From assembly GCA_012797725.1 (NCBI GenBank), contig JAAZON010000605.1:1-6467 (forward strand): a DNA stretch of 6,467 bases, in the 5' to 3' direction. This DNA is from SAR324 cluster bacterium (lineage in GTDB: Bacteria; Bdellovibrionota; UBA2361; JAAZON01). Shown here one piece after another: positions 1-6,337 of this stretch; the first letter of the stretch is position 1, and each line of letters begins with the position of its first letter. The notes under the pieces are model-generated. The model ran no database searches and was not told where the DNA came from. It saw only the letters and a program-made list of their open reading frames with translations. A program made the position numbers and the translations under genes.

Positions 1-1
1 C

Positions 2-661
2 AGACGAAATGTTGCTTTTCAAGATATTGCATGGGAGGCGGTGCTTGAGTCGTTGAGAGCGAGTGCACATCTTTCAAATAAAGATTGTGAATATGTATTG
101 GCTCGCTTCATCAGAAAACTCAAAACTCCATTCAACGTTCAATGGTTAACTAAAAAATCTCTTTCGCTTGAAGAGCATGAAGTATTACTAGCTATGAGTG
201 AAGTCATTGGTGCGGATTTTTTTACCATTACTTTAGAAAGAGACATAAACATATCTCTGCTTGAACCTAAGTATCATGCTGAAATTGAGCTAGCCCCTTT
301 TGTCAAAGACTCAGCATCTGATGAGTTTAGGGGAAGAGTAACGGCTAAATATGGATTATCCTTGTTTGGTTATTGCATTAAGATTACTGGAGTCTTTCAG
401 GCAATATTATTCTATTTATTGATATTGGTGACAGGTGCGCTGCTGTATGCGCTCCTGATAGGAATTCTTTTATATGCCATTGCCGTTGTCATTCTTTTTA
501 TTGCAGATCCAGGGCTTATGACCATCGCGGCAATACATCATCCCTCAATGCTGCTTGTGGTGCTCTGCCTTTTAGTCGCGTTGGCTGGTTTGTCTGGGGA
601 GGCATTCCGAAATATAATCCACGTTCTGAGAAGCAAAGTATTTTGGAAAGTCAAAATCTAG
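2..661 (+). CDS. Unrecognised C-terminally membrane-anchored protein, 5' end cut by window
   Basis: I do not recognise this family. The frame is open without a stop from the first bases of the window; the codons before the first usable GTG (41) read RRNVAFQDIAWEA, which looks like ordinary protein. The gene therefore most likely begins upstream, and GTG 41 is an internal codon rather than the start. Counting from that GTG, residues 1-115 are soluble and mixed-charge. Residues about 119-155 form a long, very hydrophobic stretch (one long or two short helices), residues about 169-184 a further membrane helix, and the tail is short and basic (VLRSKVFWKVKI). This suggests a cytoplasmic N-terminal part tethered to the inner membrane by its C-terminus. 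The stop lies 4 bases before ispH, consistent with an operon. No catalytic motif is visible and no function is proposed. Coding status is fairly sure; identity is unknown. Confidence 0.72.
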   Translation, partial: RRNVAFQDIAWEAVLESLRASAHLSNKDCEYVLARFIRKLKTPFNVQWLTKKSLSLEEHEVLLAMSEVIGADFFTITLERDINISLLEPKYHAEIELAPFVKDSASDEFRGRVTAKYGLSLFGYCIKITGVFQAILFYLLILVTGALLYALLIGILLYAIAVVILFIADPGLMTIAAIHHPSMLLVVLCLLVALAGLSGEAFRNIIHVLRSKVFWKVKI

Positions 662-665
662 CACC

Positions 666-1886
666 ATGGCAAGTAGATTTGATATACCAGATTTCTATCA
701 TTCACCTATTGTATCATCCTTAAAGCGTATTCGAAGGCAGAATGATCAGCGGAAGAAGGATCTGAATCCTACAATTATCGATCTTGGTTTCATACGTTTC
801 AAAATTGCTCGGCATTTTGGTTTTTGTTTTGGTGTGCAAAATGCGATTGAAATAGCCTTTAAGGCGATTCGAGAGCAAAAAGGTAGACGTATTTTTTTGT
901 TGAGTGAAATGATTCATAACCCAGCTGTAAACAGTGATTTGCAGAACATGGGTGTTCGCTTCATTTTTACGCCGGATGGCATGCAGCAGGTTCCTTTCGA
1001 GAGCTTAAGTTCAGAAGATGTTGTTATAGTACCAGCTTTTGGAACAACTGTTGAAATGATGAAAGCATTGGCAGACAGGGGAATAAACCCTATGGCATAC
1101 AATACCACATGTCCTTTCGTCGAGAAGGTCTGGAATCGTTCAAAAGAGCTTGGAGAAAGAGGTTTTACTATTGTAATTCACGGGAAGGACTTTCATGAAG
1201 AAACTAAAGCCACATTTTCTCATGCTCGATTGTATGGCTCTAGTATAATAATACGAAACATGGAGGAAGCCTTAGTCTTGGCACAGTATATAAGAAGAGA
1301 GAAAGAGCCTTCTATGTTTTTTGAAGATTTTGCTGGCCGCTACTCGGTCGACTTAAATCCAGAAAGAGATCTTGCAAGAATTGGAATTGTGAATCAGACA
1401 ACAATGCTTGCTGGGGAGACCCAAGCAATTAGTGATCTTTTGAAGGAAGTGATGCGAAGCCATTATGGGGACTCAAGTTTGAACGAACACTTTGCCGATA
1501 CTCACGATACTCTCTGTTATGCGACTTCAGAGAATCAAAAATCCGTGCAAACTCTGATTGAATCAGGTGGGGCGCTTGCTTTGGTGATCGGAGGCTATAA
1601 TTCTTCTAATACAACTCACTTAGCTAAGCTTTGCGCTAAAAATTGTCCTACTTATCACATTAAGGATGCAGGCGATCTTATTTCTGAAAAACGAATTCGC
1701 CATAGGCAACAATCGACTGGAGAAGTGGTGGAGACAAAGAACTGGCTTCCAGAGGGCATTAATCCAATAGATATTCTAATTACAGCCGGTGCTAGTTCTC
1801 CAGACTCGCTCGTTGACGAATGCTTGAATCGAGTGGCCACCCTTACTGGCCTTGAAAAGAGACTGCGGGACTTAAGCTTCAAATAG
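666..1886 (+). CDS. ispH: 4-hydroxy-3-methylbut-2-enyl diphosphate reductase (IspH/LytB), long form
   Basis: A [4Fe-4S] enzyme catalysing the last MEP-pathway step, HMBPP to IPP plus DMAPP, in the cytoplasm. All three cluster cysteines are visible: C54 (FGFCFGV), C149 (NTTCPFVEKV) and C284 (DTLCYATSENQ). Matches to known E. coli active-site residues are H84 (MIHNPAV, like H41), H177 and E179 (HGKDFHEETKAT, like H124 and the proton-relay E126), NQTT at 243-246, NSSNT at 312-316 and TAGASSPD at 373-380. At 406 residues it is much longer than the roughly 310-320 of the E. coli type. It has a ~45-residue N-terminal extension and an insert near 205-235, and it reads PAFG (123-126) where E. coli has an AHG histidine. 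These are traits of the plant/cyanobacterial-like branch. ATG 666 is chosen because it follows the upstream stop by 4 bases; the ribosome site is weak (GGAAAG at 645-650), so translational coupling is likely. Confidence 0.96.
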   Translation: MASRFDIPDFYHSPIVSSLKRIRRQNDQRKKDLNPTIIDLGFIRFKIARHFGFCFGVQNAIEIAFKAIREQKGRRIFLLSEMIHNPAVNSDLQNMGVRFIFTPDGMQQVPFESLSSEDVVIVPAFGTTVEMMKALADRGINPMAYNTTCPFVEKVWNRSKELGERGFTIVIHGKDFHEETKATFSHARLYGSSIIIRNMEEALVLAQYIRREKEPSMFFEDFAGRYSVDLNPERDLARIGIVNQTTMLAGETQAISDLLKEVMRSHYGDSSLNEHFADTHDTLCYATSENQKSVQTLIESGGALALVIGGYNSSNTTHLAKLCAKNCPTYHIKDAGDLISEKRIRHRQQSTGEVVETKNWLPEGINPIDILITAGASSPDSLVDECLNRVATLTGLEKRLRDLSFK

Positions 1887-1965
1887 CAAATTCATAAAAC
1901 TGCTTGGCCCAGGAAAGCCATCGCCTTATTGGAAGGCTGAACGGGTACCAAAAATAGTATCTGAG

Positions 1966-1980
1966 TGACAAAATCTGTCA
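1966..1980. promoter_or_regulatory. Perfect inverted repeat TGACA-N5-TGTCA, possible activator site
   Basis: Perfect 5-bp arms (1966-1970 and 1976-1980) flank AAATC. The same TGTCA/TGACA word recurs at 2048-2052 and 2137-2141, all upstream of the -24/-12 promoter at 2192-2208. Enhancer-binding proteins of sigma-54 usually bind about 80-200 bases upstream of the start site, and Pseudomonas PilR sites contain a TGTC core. Assignment as an activator site is inference; the words are short and could be chance. Confidence 0.25.
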
Positions 1981-2191
1981 TTACGCTCTAAAGCTGCAAA
2001 AACAAGCATCTTGGCTACTAGTAGAAAGCAGTTTTCAACAACCATTGTGACATCGGCGAAATCGAGCGTTTTTGCCTAAATTACTCAATAAGTTGGAAAA
2101 GGTTGAGAGATGGAGGACGGAGCTTCTGCCGAGCCTTGTCAGAGCCAACTTTGCTAAGAAATCATTTAGGGCTTTCTCCTGCCCATGGCTT

Positions 2192-2208
2192 CTGGCACAT
2201 GCTTTGCA
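2192..2208 (+). promoter_or_regulatory. Sigma-54 (RpoN) type -24/-12 promoter of the pilin gene
   Basis: The sequence reads CTGGCAC-N5-TTGCA, matching the RpoN consensus YTGGCACGNNNNTTGCW at every specified base except one (A in place of G after GGCAC). The invariant GG (2194-2195) and GC (2206-2207) are exactly 10 bases apart, as the sigma factor requires. This places transcription start near 2219, giving a leader of about 93 bases before the pilin ATG. RpoN with a PilR-like activator is a known arrangement for type IV major pilin genes, so the location supports the call. Confidence 0.72.
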
Positions 2209-2311
2209 AAATATTCGTCTATTAATGAACCCGAAATTTTTCAATCTTTTCTGAAATTAGATGATATGGGAGATTTAGCTAAGGATCTTTAGGTGGGGAT
2301 AGAGAAGGGGT

Positions 2312-2794
2312 ATGTGCAAGAAAAAGACAACAAACAGGCAGGACATGACGCATTCAGAGCAAGGTTTCACCTTAATTGAGCTTATGGTCATTGTGATGCT
2401 CATAGGTATCCTATCTTATTTGTCACTTGTAGCATTTGAGTTGTATAGAGCAAATGCTGCATACGCGAGTGTGGAGTCAACCCTGCATTCTGCAACTGTT
2501 GCAGCCGAAGCTAGCCAATCTGATCCTAATAATCTCCCTCCTCCTCTTGGTTGGTACATGCAAATGGGCCCAGGGGCTATTACAGACCCGGCAGCAGCTT
2601 CATATCTGGTCGGACTGAAACTGCCTAGACAAACAAGAATAGTTGCTTCCTATGATCCTAATTGTGTGGACGCAGGATGCCTGTCAGATTTTGTGGAGAT
2701 ATGGCACTGCCTAGCTAACGAAACTGCTTTTTGGGTTCGATGGGGCGACGGTTTTTCTTGGACTTTTAGGAACGTTCCTGGGGGTGGTTGCTAA
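2312..2794 (+). CDS. Type IV prepilin-like protein (pilin/pseudopilin)
   Basis: The protein has a class III prepilin signal: a short, basic, polar leader, then G18 followed by FTLIELMVIVMLIGIL. Cleavage by the PilD-type peptidase would fall after G18, leaving N-methylated F19 and the filament-assembly glutamate E23 (E5 of the mature chain). The hydrophobic stalk runs to about residue 42 and lacks the usual proline at mature position 22. The ~115-residue globular part has four cysteines (C118, C123, C133, C160), suggesting disulfides, with C160 the very last residue. ATG 2312 has a purine-rich AGAGAAGGGG only 1 base upstream, an awkward spacing. ATG 2345 (M12) would give a 7-residue leader ending in EQG and is a real alternative. 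It stands alone with its own sigma-54-type promoter, which favours a filament-forming pilin over an operon-encoded minor pseudopilin; the pilus-versus-type II secretion role is unproven. Confidence 0.88.
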   Translation: MCKKKTTNRQDMTHSEQGFTLIELMVIVMLIGILSYLSLVAFELYRANAAYASVESTLHSATVAAEASQSDPNNLPPPLGWYMQMGPGAITDPAAASYLVGLKLPRQTRIVASYDPNCVDAGCLSDFVEIWHCLANETAFWVRWGDGFSWTFRNVPGGGC

Positions 2795-2812
2795 AAGCTT
2801 TGACGACAATGC

Positions 2813-2836
2813 AAAATGACATGCATGGGCATTTTT
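2813..2836 (+). terminator. Weak terminator-like hairpin after the pilin gene
   Basis: AAAATG (2813-2818) can pair with CATTTT (2830-2835) around an 11-base loop, and the 3' arm runs into TTTTTATTTAT. The position, 19 bases after the pilin stop, fits a transcription end. The stem is short and AT-rich, so this is only a tentative call. Confidence 0.3.
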
Positions 2837-3050
2837 ATTTATAAGCCCTACCTATTGTTGTAGTCGTTTCGTACTCTCACTCTATGCCACCCACTTAACT
2901 ATTTGACTTAGTTTTTTCTGCTCACTGTAGTCTGCTCAATATCTTTCGGCCTTCTGCTTCTTTGGCCTAACTGCTTCCGAAGACTGCTTTTCTAATTTTG
3001 CTGACACTAGAGCGAAGGAGATAGAGCAAGATCGCAATAGGGGTGTTCCA
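2837..3050. other. Pyrimidine-rich intergenic stretch with CTGCT repeats
   Basis: No gene was found here. On the + strand the stretch is rich in T and C and contains five CTGCT words, at 2918, 2932, 2954, 2971 and 2984. Two of them sit in an exact repeat TCTGCTCA (2917-2924 and 2931-2938) and three in CTGCTT. A possible sigma-70 promoter overlaps the first two. The minus-strand open frame here (2936-3124) resembles nothing and is dismissed. Confidence 0.45.
2903..2931 (+). promoter_or_regulatory. Possible sigma-70 promoter for the small ORF/kinase/FapA run
   Basis: TTGACT (2903-2908; 5 of 6 matches to the -35 consensus) is separated by exactly 17 bases from TGTAGT (2926-2931; 4 of 6 to the -10). 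Start would be near 2938, about 277 bases before the kinase ATG. It is the best -35/-10 pair I saw in this gap. A T-rich stretch makes chance matches more likely, so confidence is moderate to low. Confidence 0.35.
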
Positions 3051-3191
3051 ATGAAAAACTCTGAGAAGTATAGTGGATTGCAAGGCTTGAATCCATATGT
3101 TGGAATAAGCTCAGCATGGGTCAATAGACGTCTTTTCTTCGTTAGAAATATTAAAAAAGGAGGACGATTGGCTTTCTTAGGCCTTTATTAA
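3051..3191 (+). CDS. Possible 46-residue small protein, unrecognised
   Basis: ATG 3051 has AGGGG at 3039-3043, 7 bases upstream, which is good ribosome-site spacing. The 46-residue product begins MKNSEKYSGLQGLNPYVG, has a basic/aromatic middle (NRRLFFVRNIKKGG) and ends AFLGLY. The frame is open upstream back to a TAG at 2928-2930 without another start codon, so ATG 3051 is the only candidate start. The RRLFFVRNIKKGG stretch superficially recalls the SAF-domain motif of NeuB/PseI sialic-acid-type synthases, but nothing around it supports that family. The gene would end 23 bases before the kinase. It could be a genuine small protein, the remnant of an older gene, or chance. Confidence 0.3.
   Translation: MKNSEKYSGLQGLNPYVGISSAWVNRRLFFVRNIKKGGRLAFLGLY
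3157..3163 (+). promoter_or_regulatory. Strong Shine-Dalgarno AAGGAGG without an obvious gene
   Basis: This is the best ribosome-binding sequence noticed in the window, inside AAAAAAGGAGG, but it lies 51 bases before the kinase ATG. Candidate starts just after it are TTG 3168, giving a 7-codon peptide (MAFLGLY, the tail frame of the small ORF), and ATT 3167, which would extend the kinase in frame by 16 residues. Neither is normal. It may be chance, because GGAGGA also encodes Gly-Gly in the small ORF. Confidence 0.3.
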
Positions 3192-3214
3192 TTGTAAACG
3201 TTGGTGAGTCAGCT

Positions 3215-4198
3215 ATGAGTCGTATCGAAGTTTGTGGTTTTGCGAATGCCATTTTAGATGTTCTTGTAAAAATTGACGACGATCTTTTCAATGCCTTAGG
3301 TCTTGAAAAGGGAACTATGCGCCTCGTGGATGAAGCGGAGCAGAAATCTCTGCTCGCAGCCTGCTCGAAATTCCCCTCCCAAAAGGTTAGCGGTGGTTCG
3401 GTTGCAAACTCAATCATTGCATGCGCCCAGTTAGGTGCAAAGGCCGGCCTAATAGGTCGAATGGGAGACGATGAAAATGGGCGATTTTATAAAGCCGAGT
3501 GCGAGAGTCTTGGAATAAAGATGCCCAACGCGTTAAGCCCTGGCGAAACGACAGGGACTTGTTTGAGCATTATTACTCCTGATGCAGAAAGAACGATGAG
3601 GACAAGTCTTGGAGCTGCCAAGGCACTTGGTGAAGATAACTTGCCACTGGATGTGATTTTTTCTTCTGACTGGCTCTTTATAGAAGGGTATGTCATCTCG
3701 AATGGTTTAAAAGTCAGAGAAGTGCTTAGAAAACTACTCGCAGAGGCAAAGACGAAACACCTCAAGATTGCATTTACTGTATCAGAAAGTTGGGTGGTGA
3801 ATTCATTCAGAGATATCGTGGAAGACATAGTCTCACAATCGGATTTAGTATTCTGTAACGCTTCAGAAGCTTGTGCCTTGACAGGAGAGACGTCCGAGGA
3901 ATCTGCTTTTGAACTCTTGTCTAGCAAGCTTCCTGGTGTGGCTGTGACCGCAGGAGAAAAAGGGGCCTTTGTATCTTGGAAAGGGGTCAAGGGCTTTGTT
4001 GAAGCTTTCCAGAGAGAGGCCGTGGATTTAACAGGTGCAGGAGACATGTTTGCAGGAGCTTTAATTTATGGAATATTAAGGAATGTCCCAATTCTTGAGG
4101 CTGCAAGAAAAGCCTGTTTCTTGGCTGGAGAGGTTATATCGGGAGTTGGCGCTAGATTGCAGACTGATATAAAGGTACTGTGGGAACAGTGTTCCTGA
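3215..4198 (+). CDS. PfkB-family carbohydrate/nucleoside kinase, adenosine-kinase-like
   Basis: A ribokinase-fold, ATP-dependent kinase of 327 residues, a usual family length. The N-terminus (IEVCGFANAILDVLVKIDDDLF) followed by GLEKGTMRLVDE is typical of bacterial adenosine-kinase-like PfkB proteins. The substrate-side GGSVANS motif is at 60-66, the NxxE magnesium motif at 215-218 (NASE), the nucleotide motif VTAGEKG at 244-250, and PfkB signature 2, DLTGAGDMFAGALIYG, at 271-286 with catalytic base D277 and the GAGD anion hole. No key residue is missing. ATG 3215 is chosen because GGTGAG lies 6 bases upstream and the family N-terminus starts right there. The stop is followed after 3 bases by the FapA gene, so the two are probably coupled. 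Adenosine to AMP is the likeliest reaction from overall resemblance, but ribose, fructose or other nucleosides cannot be excluded by sequence alone. Confidence 0.92.
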   Translation: MSRIEVCGFANAILDVLVKIDDDLFNALGLEKGTMRLVDEAEQKSLLAACSKFPSQKVSGGSVANSIIACAQLGAKAGLIGRMGDDENGRFYKAECESLGIKMPNALSPGETTGTCLSIITPDAERTMRTSLGAAKALGEDNLPLDVIFSSDWLFIEGYVISNGLKVREVLRKLLAEAKTKHLKIAFTVSESWVVNSFRDIVEDIVSQSDLVFCNASEACALTGETSEESAFELLSSKLPGVAVTAGEKGAFVSWKGVKGFVEAFQREAVDLTGAGDMFAGALIYGILRNVPILEAARKACFLAGEVISGVGARLQTDIKVLWEQCS

Positions 4199-4201
4199 TA
4201 C

Positions 4202-5719
4202 ATGAAGCAGATATATAGCAAGAAAACGGATCGGATCATACTGACAGCAAAGCTCGATCCTGAAAATATGAAGCTCTTCATAGATGTTGAGCGTATATCT
4301 GAAGAACCAATTGCCAGACAGGATTTGCTAGATATAATTAAAGATTTCGTGAAGCTCGATTTTGTGGAGATGGATGTTATCCAAGATATCGTCGAGCGGC
4401 TCAATGATCCTGAAGCCAAAGAGAAAATCGAAAGAGAGCGGCGCATTGCGAAGGGGAAACCCGCAGAGACGGGAGCGGATGGCAAGCTGTTGTTACTCGT
4501 GAAAGCTCTTACCGGTGAGATTGAAATGCTTCATGGCGAGGAGGGGGACGAGACCAAGGCTATAGTTGATTTCCGTAATATTCATCTCTTTGACAACATA
4601 GAAGTTGGGACAATTGTTGGTCGGATTTATGAACCGAAGGTTGGAGCTGATGGATACGACGCTCTGGGGAAAGCAATTCCTGGGAAAAAAGGGAATCCCT
4701 GCAAAATATCTTTGGATAAAACTCTGTCTACAAGGCCAGGACAGGCGTCAGGAGCTGAGTTTACTGAGGTCGTGGCTCAAGCTGAAGGTTATGTTCTTAG
4801 TGAGAGTGGTAGGCTGAGTATACAACCAGAACTTGTTATAAAGGGGAATCTTGATTACCACTCGGGTAATTTGGACTTTATAGGATCGGTTAAGATTCTT
4901 GGCGATGTCATGACTGGCTTCAGGGTTTCTGCGAAAGGAAATGTGGAAATTCGAGGTATGGTGCGAGGTGAGAATGTCCTATCTAGCCGTACCGGCGACA
5001 TAGTCTGTTCTGGATATGTATATGGGGGCCCTGATTCCAAGATTGTAGCAGCGAAATCCTTTCATTCAGTTGTGATGCAAGAAGTTAATGCGGAGATAGG
5101 AGGGGATGCCTTTGTAAAGAAAGAAGTGGTTGATAGTTTGCTTCGAATCGGCGGTTCTCTCCATATTCCTGAAGGTGCCCTGATGGGTGGAGTTACCCAT
5201 GTAGTGAAAGGCGTAGAAGCAAAGCGGCTGGGAAATGACGCAGGACAACGAACAGTGATCATTTTATGTCATTCAGTTGAGGCCACAATTGAATATGAAC
5301 TGTTAGTAAACTCCATCGAAGATCATAACCGAGCGATTGAATTATTAAAATCACATTTAGGTCCCTTATTATCCAATCCCGAAAGAATACAATTCCTAAA
5401 CGAAGAACTTAAAAGTAAAATGGAAAAATTCTTTCAAAAACTGAAAGCAGTTGCGAAGAGCCGTGAGGAATTATTACAGCGGCAAAGTCAGATGCTTCAG
5501 AAGGCATCAAACGACGTGATAAGGAGAGTGAATTACAAAAAGACACTTTATCCAGGTGTTGTTATTGTAGCTGGGCAGGTTCGCTATGAGGTTAAAGATG
5601 AGAAAAATGGACCTGGATCGATCGAGTTTGATCCAAGCAAGGGGGAGTTCGTTGAAGTTGAGTATAAAGAGCTTAGTCCAACATCGGTAGCGTCTAGTGC
5701 TCCAAAGGGTAAAGGCTAA
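4202..5719 (+). CDS. FapA family protein (DUF342)
   Basis: A 505-residue cytoplasmic protein of the FapA/DUF342 family. In order: an alpha/beta N-terminal domain (about 1-110); a segment containing VGTIVGRIYEPKVGADGYDA and GKAIPGKKG (135-164), typical of the family; a glycine/valine-rich repeated beta-helix (about 205-345; IKGNLDYHSGNLDF, VKILGDVMTGFRVSAKGNV, IRGMVRGENV); a charged alpha-helical, probably coiled-coil stretch (about 375-440); and a C-terminal beta segment (448-490; YPGVVIVAGQVRYEV). The name comes from Vibrio vulnificus FapA, a polar-flagellum assembly factor that responds to sugar-PTS signalling; other members are uncharacterised. The start ATG 4202 lies 3 bases after the kinase stop with no clear ribosome site, pointing to translational coupling. 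A second FapA-like gene begins at 6338. Confidence 0.92.
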   Translation: MKQIYSKKTDRIILTAKLDPENMKLFIDVERISEEPIARQDLLDIIKDFVKLDFVEMDVIQDIVERLNDPEAKEKIERERRIAKGKPAETGADGKLLLLVKALTGEIEMLHGEEGDETKAIVDFRNIHLFDNIEVGTIVGRIYEPKVGADGYDALGKAIPGKKGNPCKISLDKTLSTRPGQASGAEFTEVVAQAEGYVLSESGRLSIQPELVIKGNLDYHSGNLDFIGSVKILGDVMTGFRVSAKGNVEIRGMVRGENVLSSRTGDIVCSGYVYGGPDSKIVAAKSFHSVVMQEVNAEIGGDAFVKKEVVDSLLRIGGSLHIPEGALMGGVTHVVKGVEAKRLGNDAGQRTVIILCHSVEATIEYELLVNSIEDHNRAIELLKSHLGPLLSNPERIQFLNEELKSKMEKFFQKLKAVAKSREELLQRQSQMLQKASNDVIRRVNYKKTLYPGVVIVAGQVRYEVKDEKNGPGSIEFDPSKGEFVEVEYKELSPTSVASSAPKGKG

Positions 5720-5756
5720 CATTCAAAAGATTTTTCAGAAATGATGAGGACAACGT

Positions 5757-6278
5757 ATGTCAGTTGAAAACATAAAAAGAAAAGGTGATTCGGCGATATT
5801 GACGACTATAAAGAGCATTTCCAAGCAACGCATAGGAGTACTTGATGCTGGATTCTTAAGCCGGAGTGTCGGGTTACTAAATACGCCCCCAGCAGTCTGT
5901 CTTTCAGAAACCGCTTCTGTTCAGACTGCCATCAATTTAATGAGAGAGAGGCATATTGGATGTGTTTTGTTAGTCAACTCTGAGGGAAAGTTAACAGGAA
6001 TGTTTAGTGAAAGAGACCTAATGGAGCGCATAATCTGCAGTGACTTAGATAGAAACGAGATCATAATCTCAGATTATATGACCAAAAACCCTGTTACAAT
6101 TAATTTTACCGTGAGCCTTGCTTATGGCTTAAGCTTGATGGCTATGGGAGGCTTTCGACATTTGCCAGTGGTTGATAATGAAGGGGTGCCGCTCGGAGTC
6201 GTTTCTGTAAAAGATATCGTCAATTACATTACTGGCACTTTCATGGATGATGTATTGAATTTTGAAGTAGCGGTCTAA
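5757..6278 (+). CDS. Tandem CBS-domain protein
   Basis: A small soluble protein of 173 residues made of a ~43-residue N-terminal extension and two CBS domains (about 44-92 and 107-160) that would form one Bateman module. CBS1 has SVQTAINLMRERHIGCVLLV and the FSERDLM ending (83-89). CBS2 has SDYMTKNPVTI, the GFRHLPVVDNEG strand-loop and the SVKDIV ending (150-155). Such modules commonly bind AMP, ATP, c-di-AMP or related nucleotides and act as sensors; which ligand applies is not visible. No catalytic domain is attached, so it probably acts on a partner. ATG 5757 has GAGGA 6 bases upstream. The gene lies 37 bases after the FapA gene and 59 before a second FapA-like gene, so it is likely co-transcribed with both. 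Confidence 0.93.
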   Translation: MSVENIKRKGDSAILTTIKSISKQRIGVLDAGFLSRSVGLLNTPPAVCLSETASVQTAINLMRERHIGCVLLVNSEGKLTGMFSERDLMERIICSDLDRNEIIISDYMTKNPVTINFTVSLAYGLSLMAMGGFRHLPVVDNEGVPLGVVSVKDIVNYITGTFMDDVLNFEVAV

Positions 6279-6337
6279 TTAAAAATACGCTAAAGAAGAT
6301 CAATTCAACCACTAAACAAAACATATCAGGTATTTTT

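Larger units (their letters stand above)
1887..2311. other. Intergenic region between ispH and the pilin gene
   Basis: These 425 bases hold no convincing gene. Short open frames exist on both strands (+ 2072-2254 from a TTG, - 2035-2244), but they overlap each other, resemble nothing known and lack ribosome sites. Two small dyads lie near the left end: GCCTT-N5-AAGGC at 1923-1937 and TGACA-N5-TGTCA at 1966-1980. Neither is followed by a T-run, so neither looks like an intrinsic terminator for ispH. The right half carries a sigma-54-type promoter (listed separately). The region is best read as regulatory DNA for the pilin. No tRNA, SRP RNA, RNase P RNA or tmRNA signature was seen. Confidence 0.6.

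Noticed and set aside
1923..1937. GCCTT-N5-AAGGC hairpin after ispH as a terminator
   Set aside because: The stem is only 5 bp and is not followed by a T-run; I do not call it a terminator.
2035..2254. Overlapping open frames on both strands in the ispH-pilin gap (60-69 codons)
   Set aside because: They overlap each other, the + frame starts at TTG without a ribosome site, the products resemble nothing, and the sigma-54 promoter lies inside them.
1887..2311. Structured RNA gene (tmRNA, SRP RNA, RNase P RNA, tRNA) in the gap
   Set aside because: None of the conserved core sequences or a cloverleaf could be found by eye.
2931..3191. Fragment of a NeuB/PseI sialic-acid-type synthase (SAF domain)
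   Set aside because: Only a short RRLFFVRNIKKGG-like stretch is reminiscent; the flanking residues do not follow the family, so I keep it as an unknown small ORF.
3487..4047. Minus-strand open frame of 186 codons inside the kinase gene
   Set aside because: Ser/Thr/Pro-rich antisense of a well-conserved PfkB gene with all motifs intact on the + strand; a compositional shadow.
4066..4485. Minus-strand open frame of 139 codons over the kinase/FapA junction
   Set aside because: Serine-rich antisense shadow of two recognised coupled genes.
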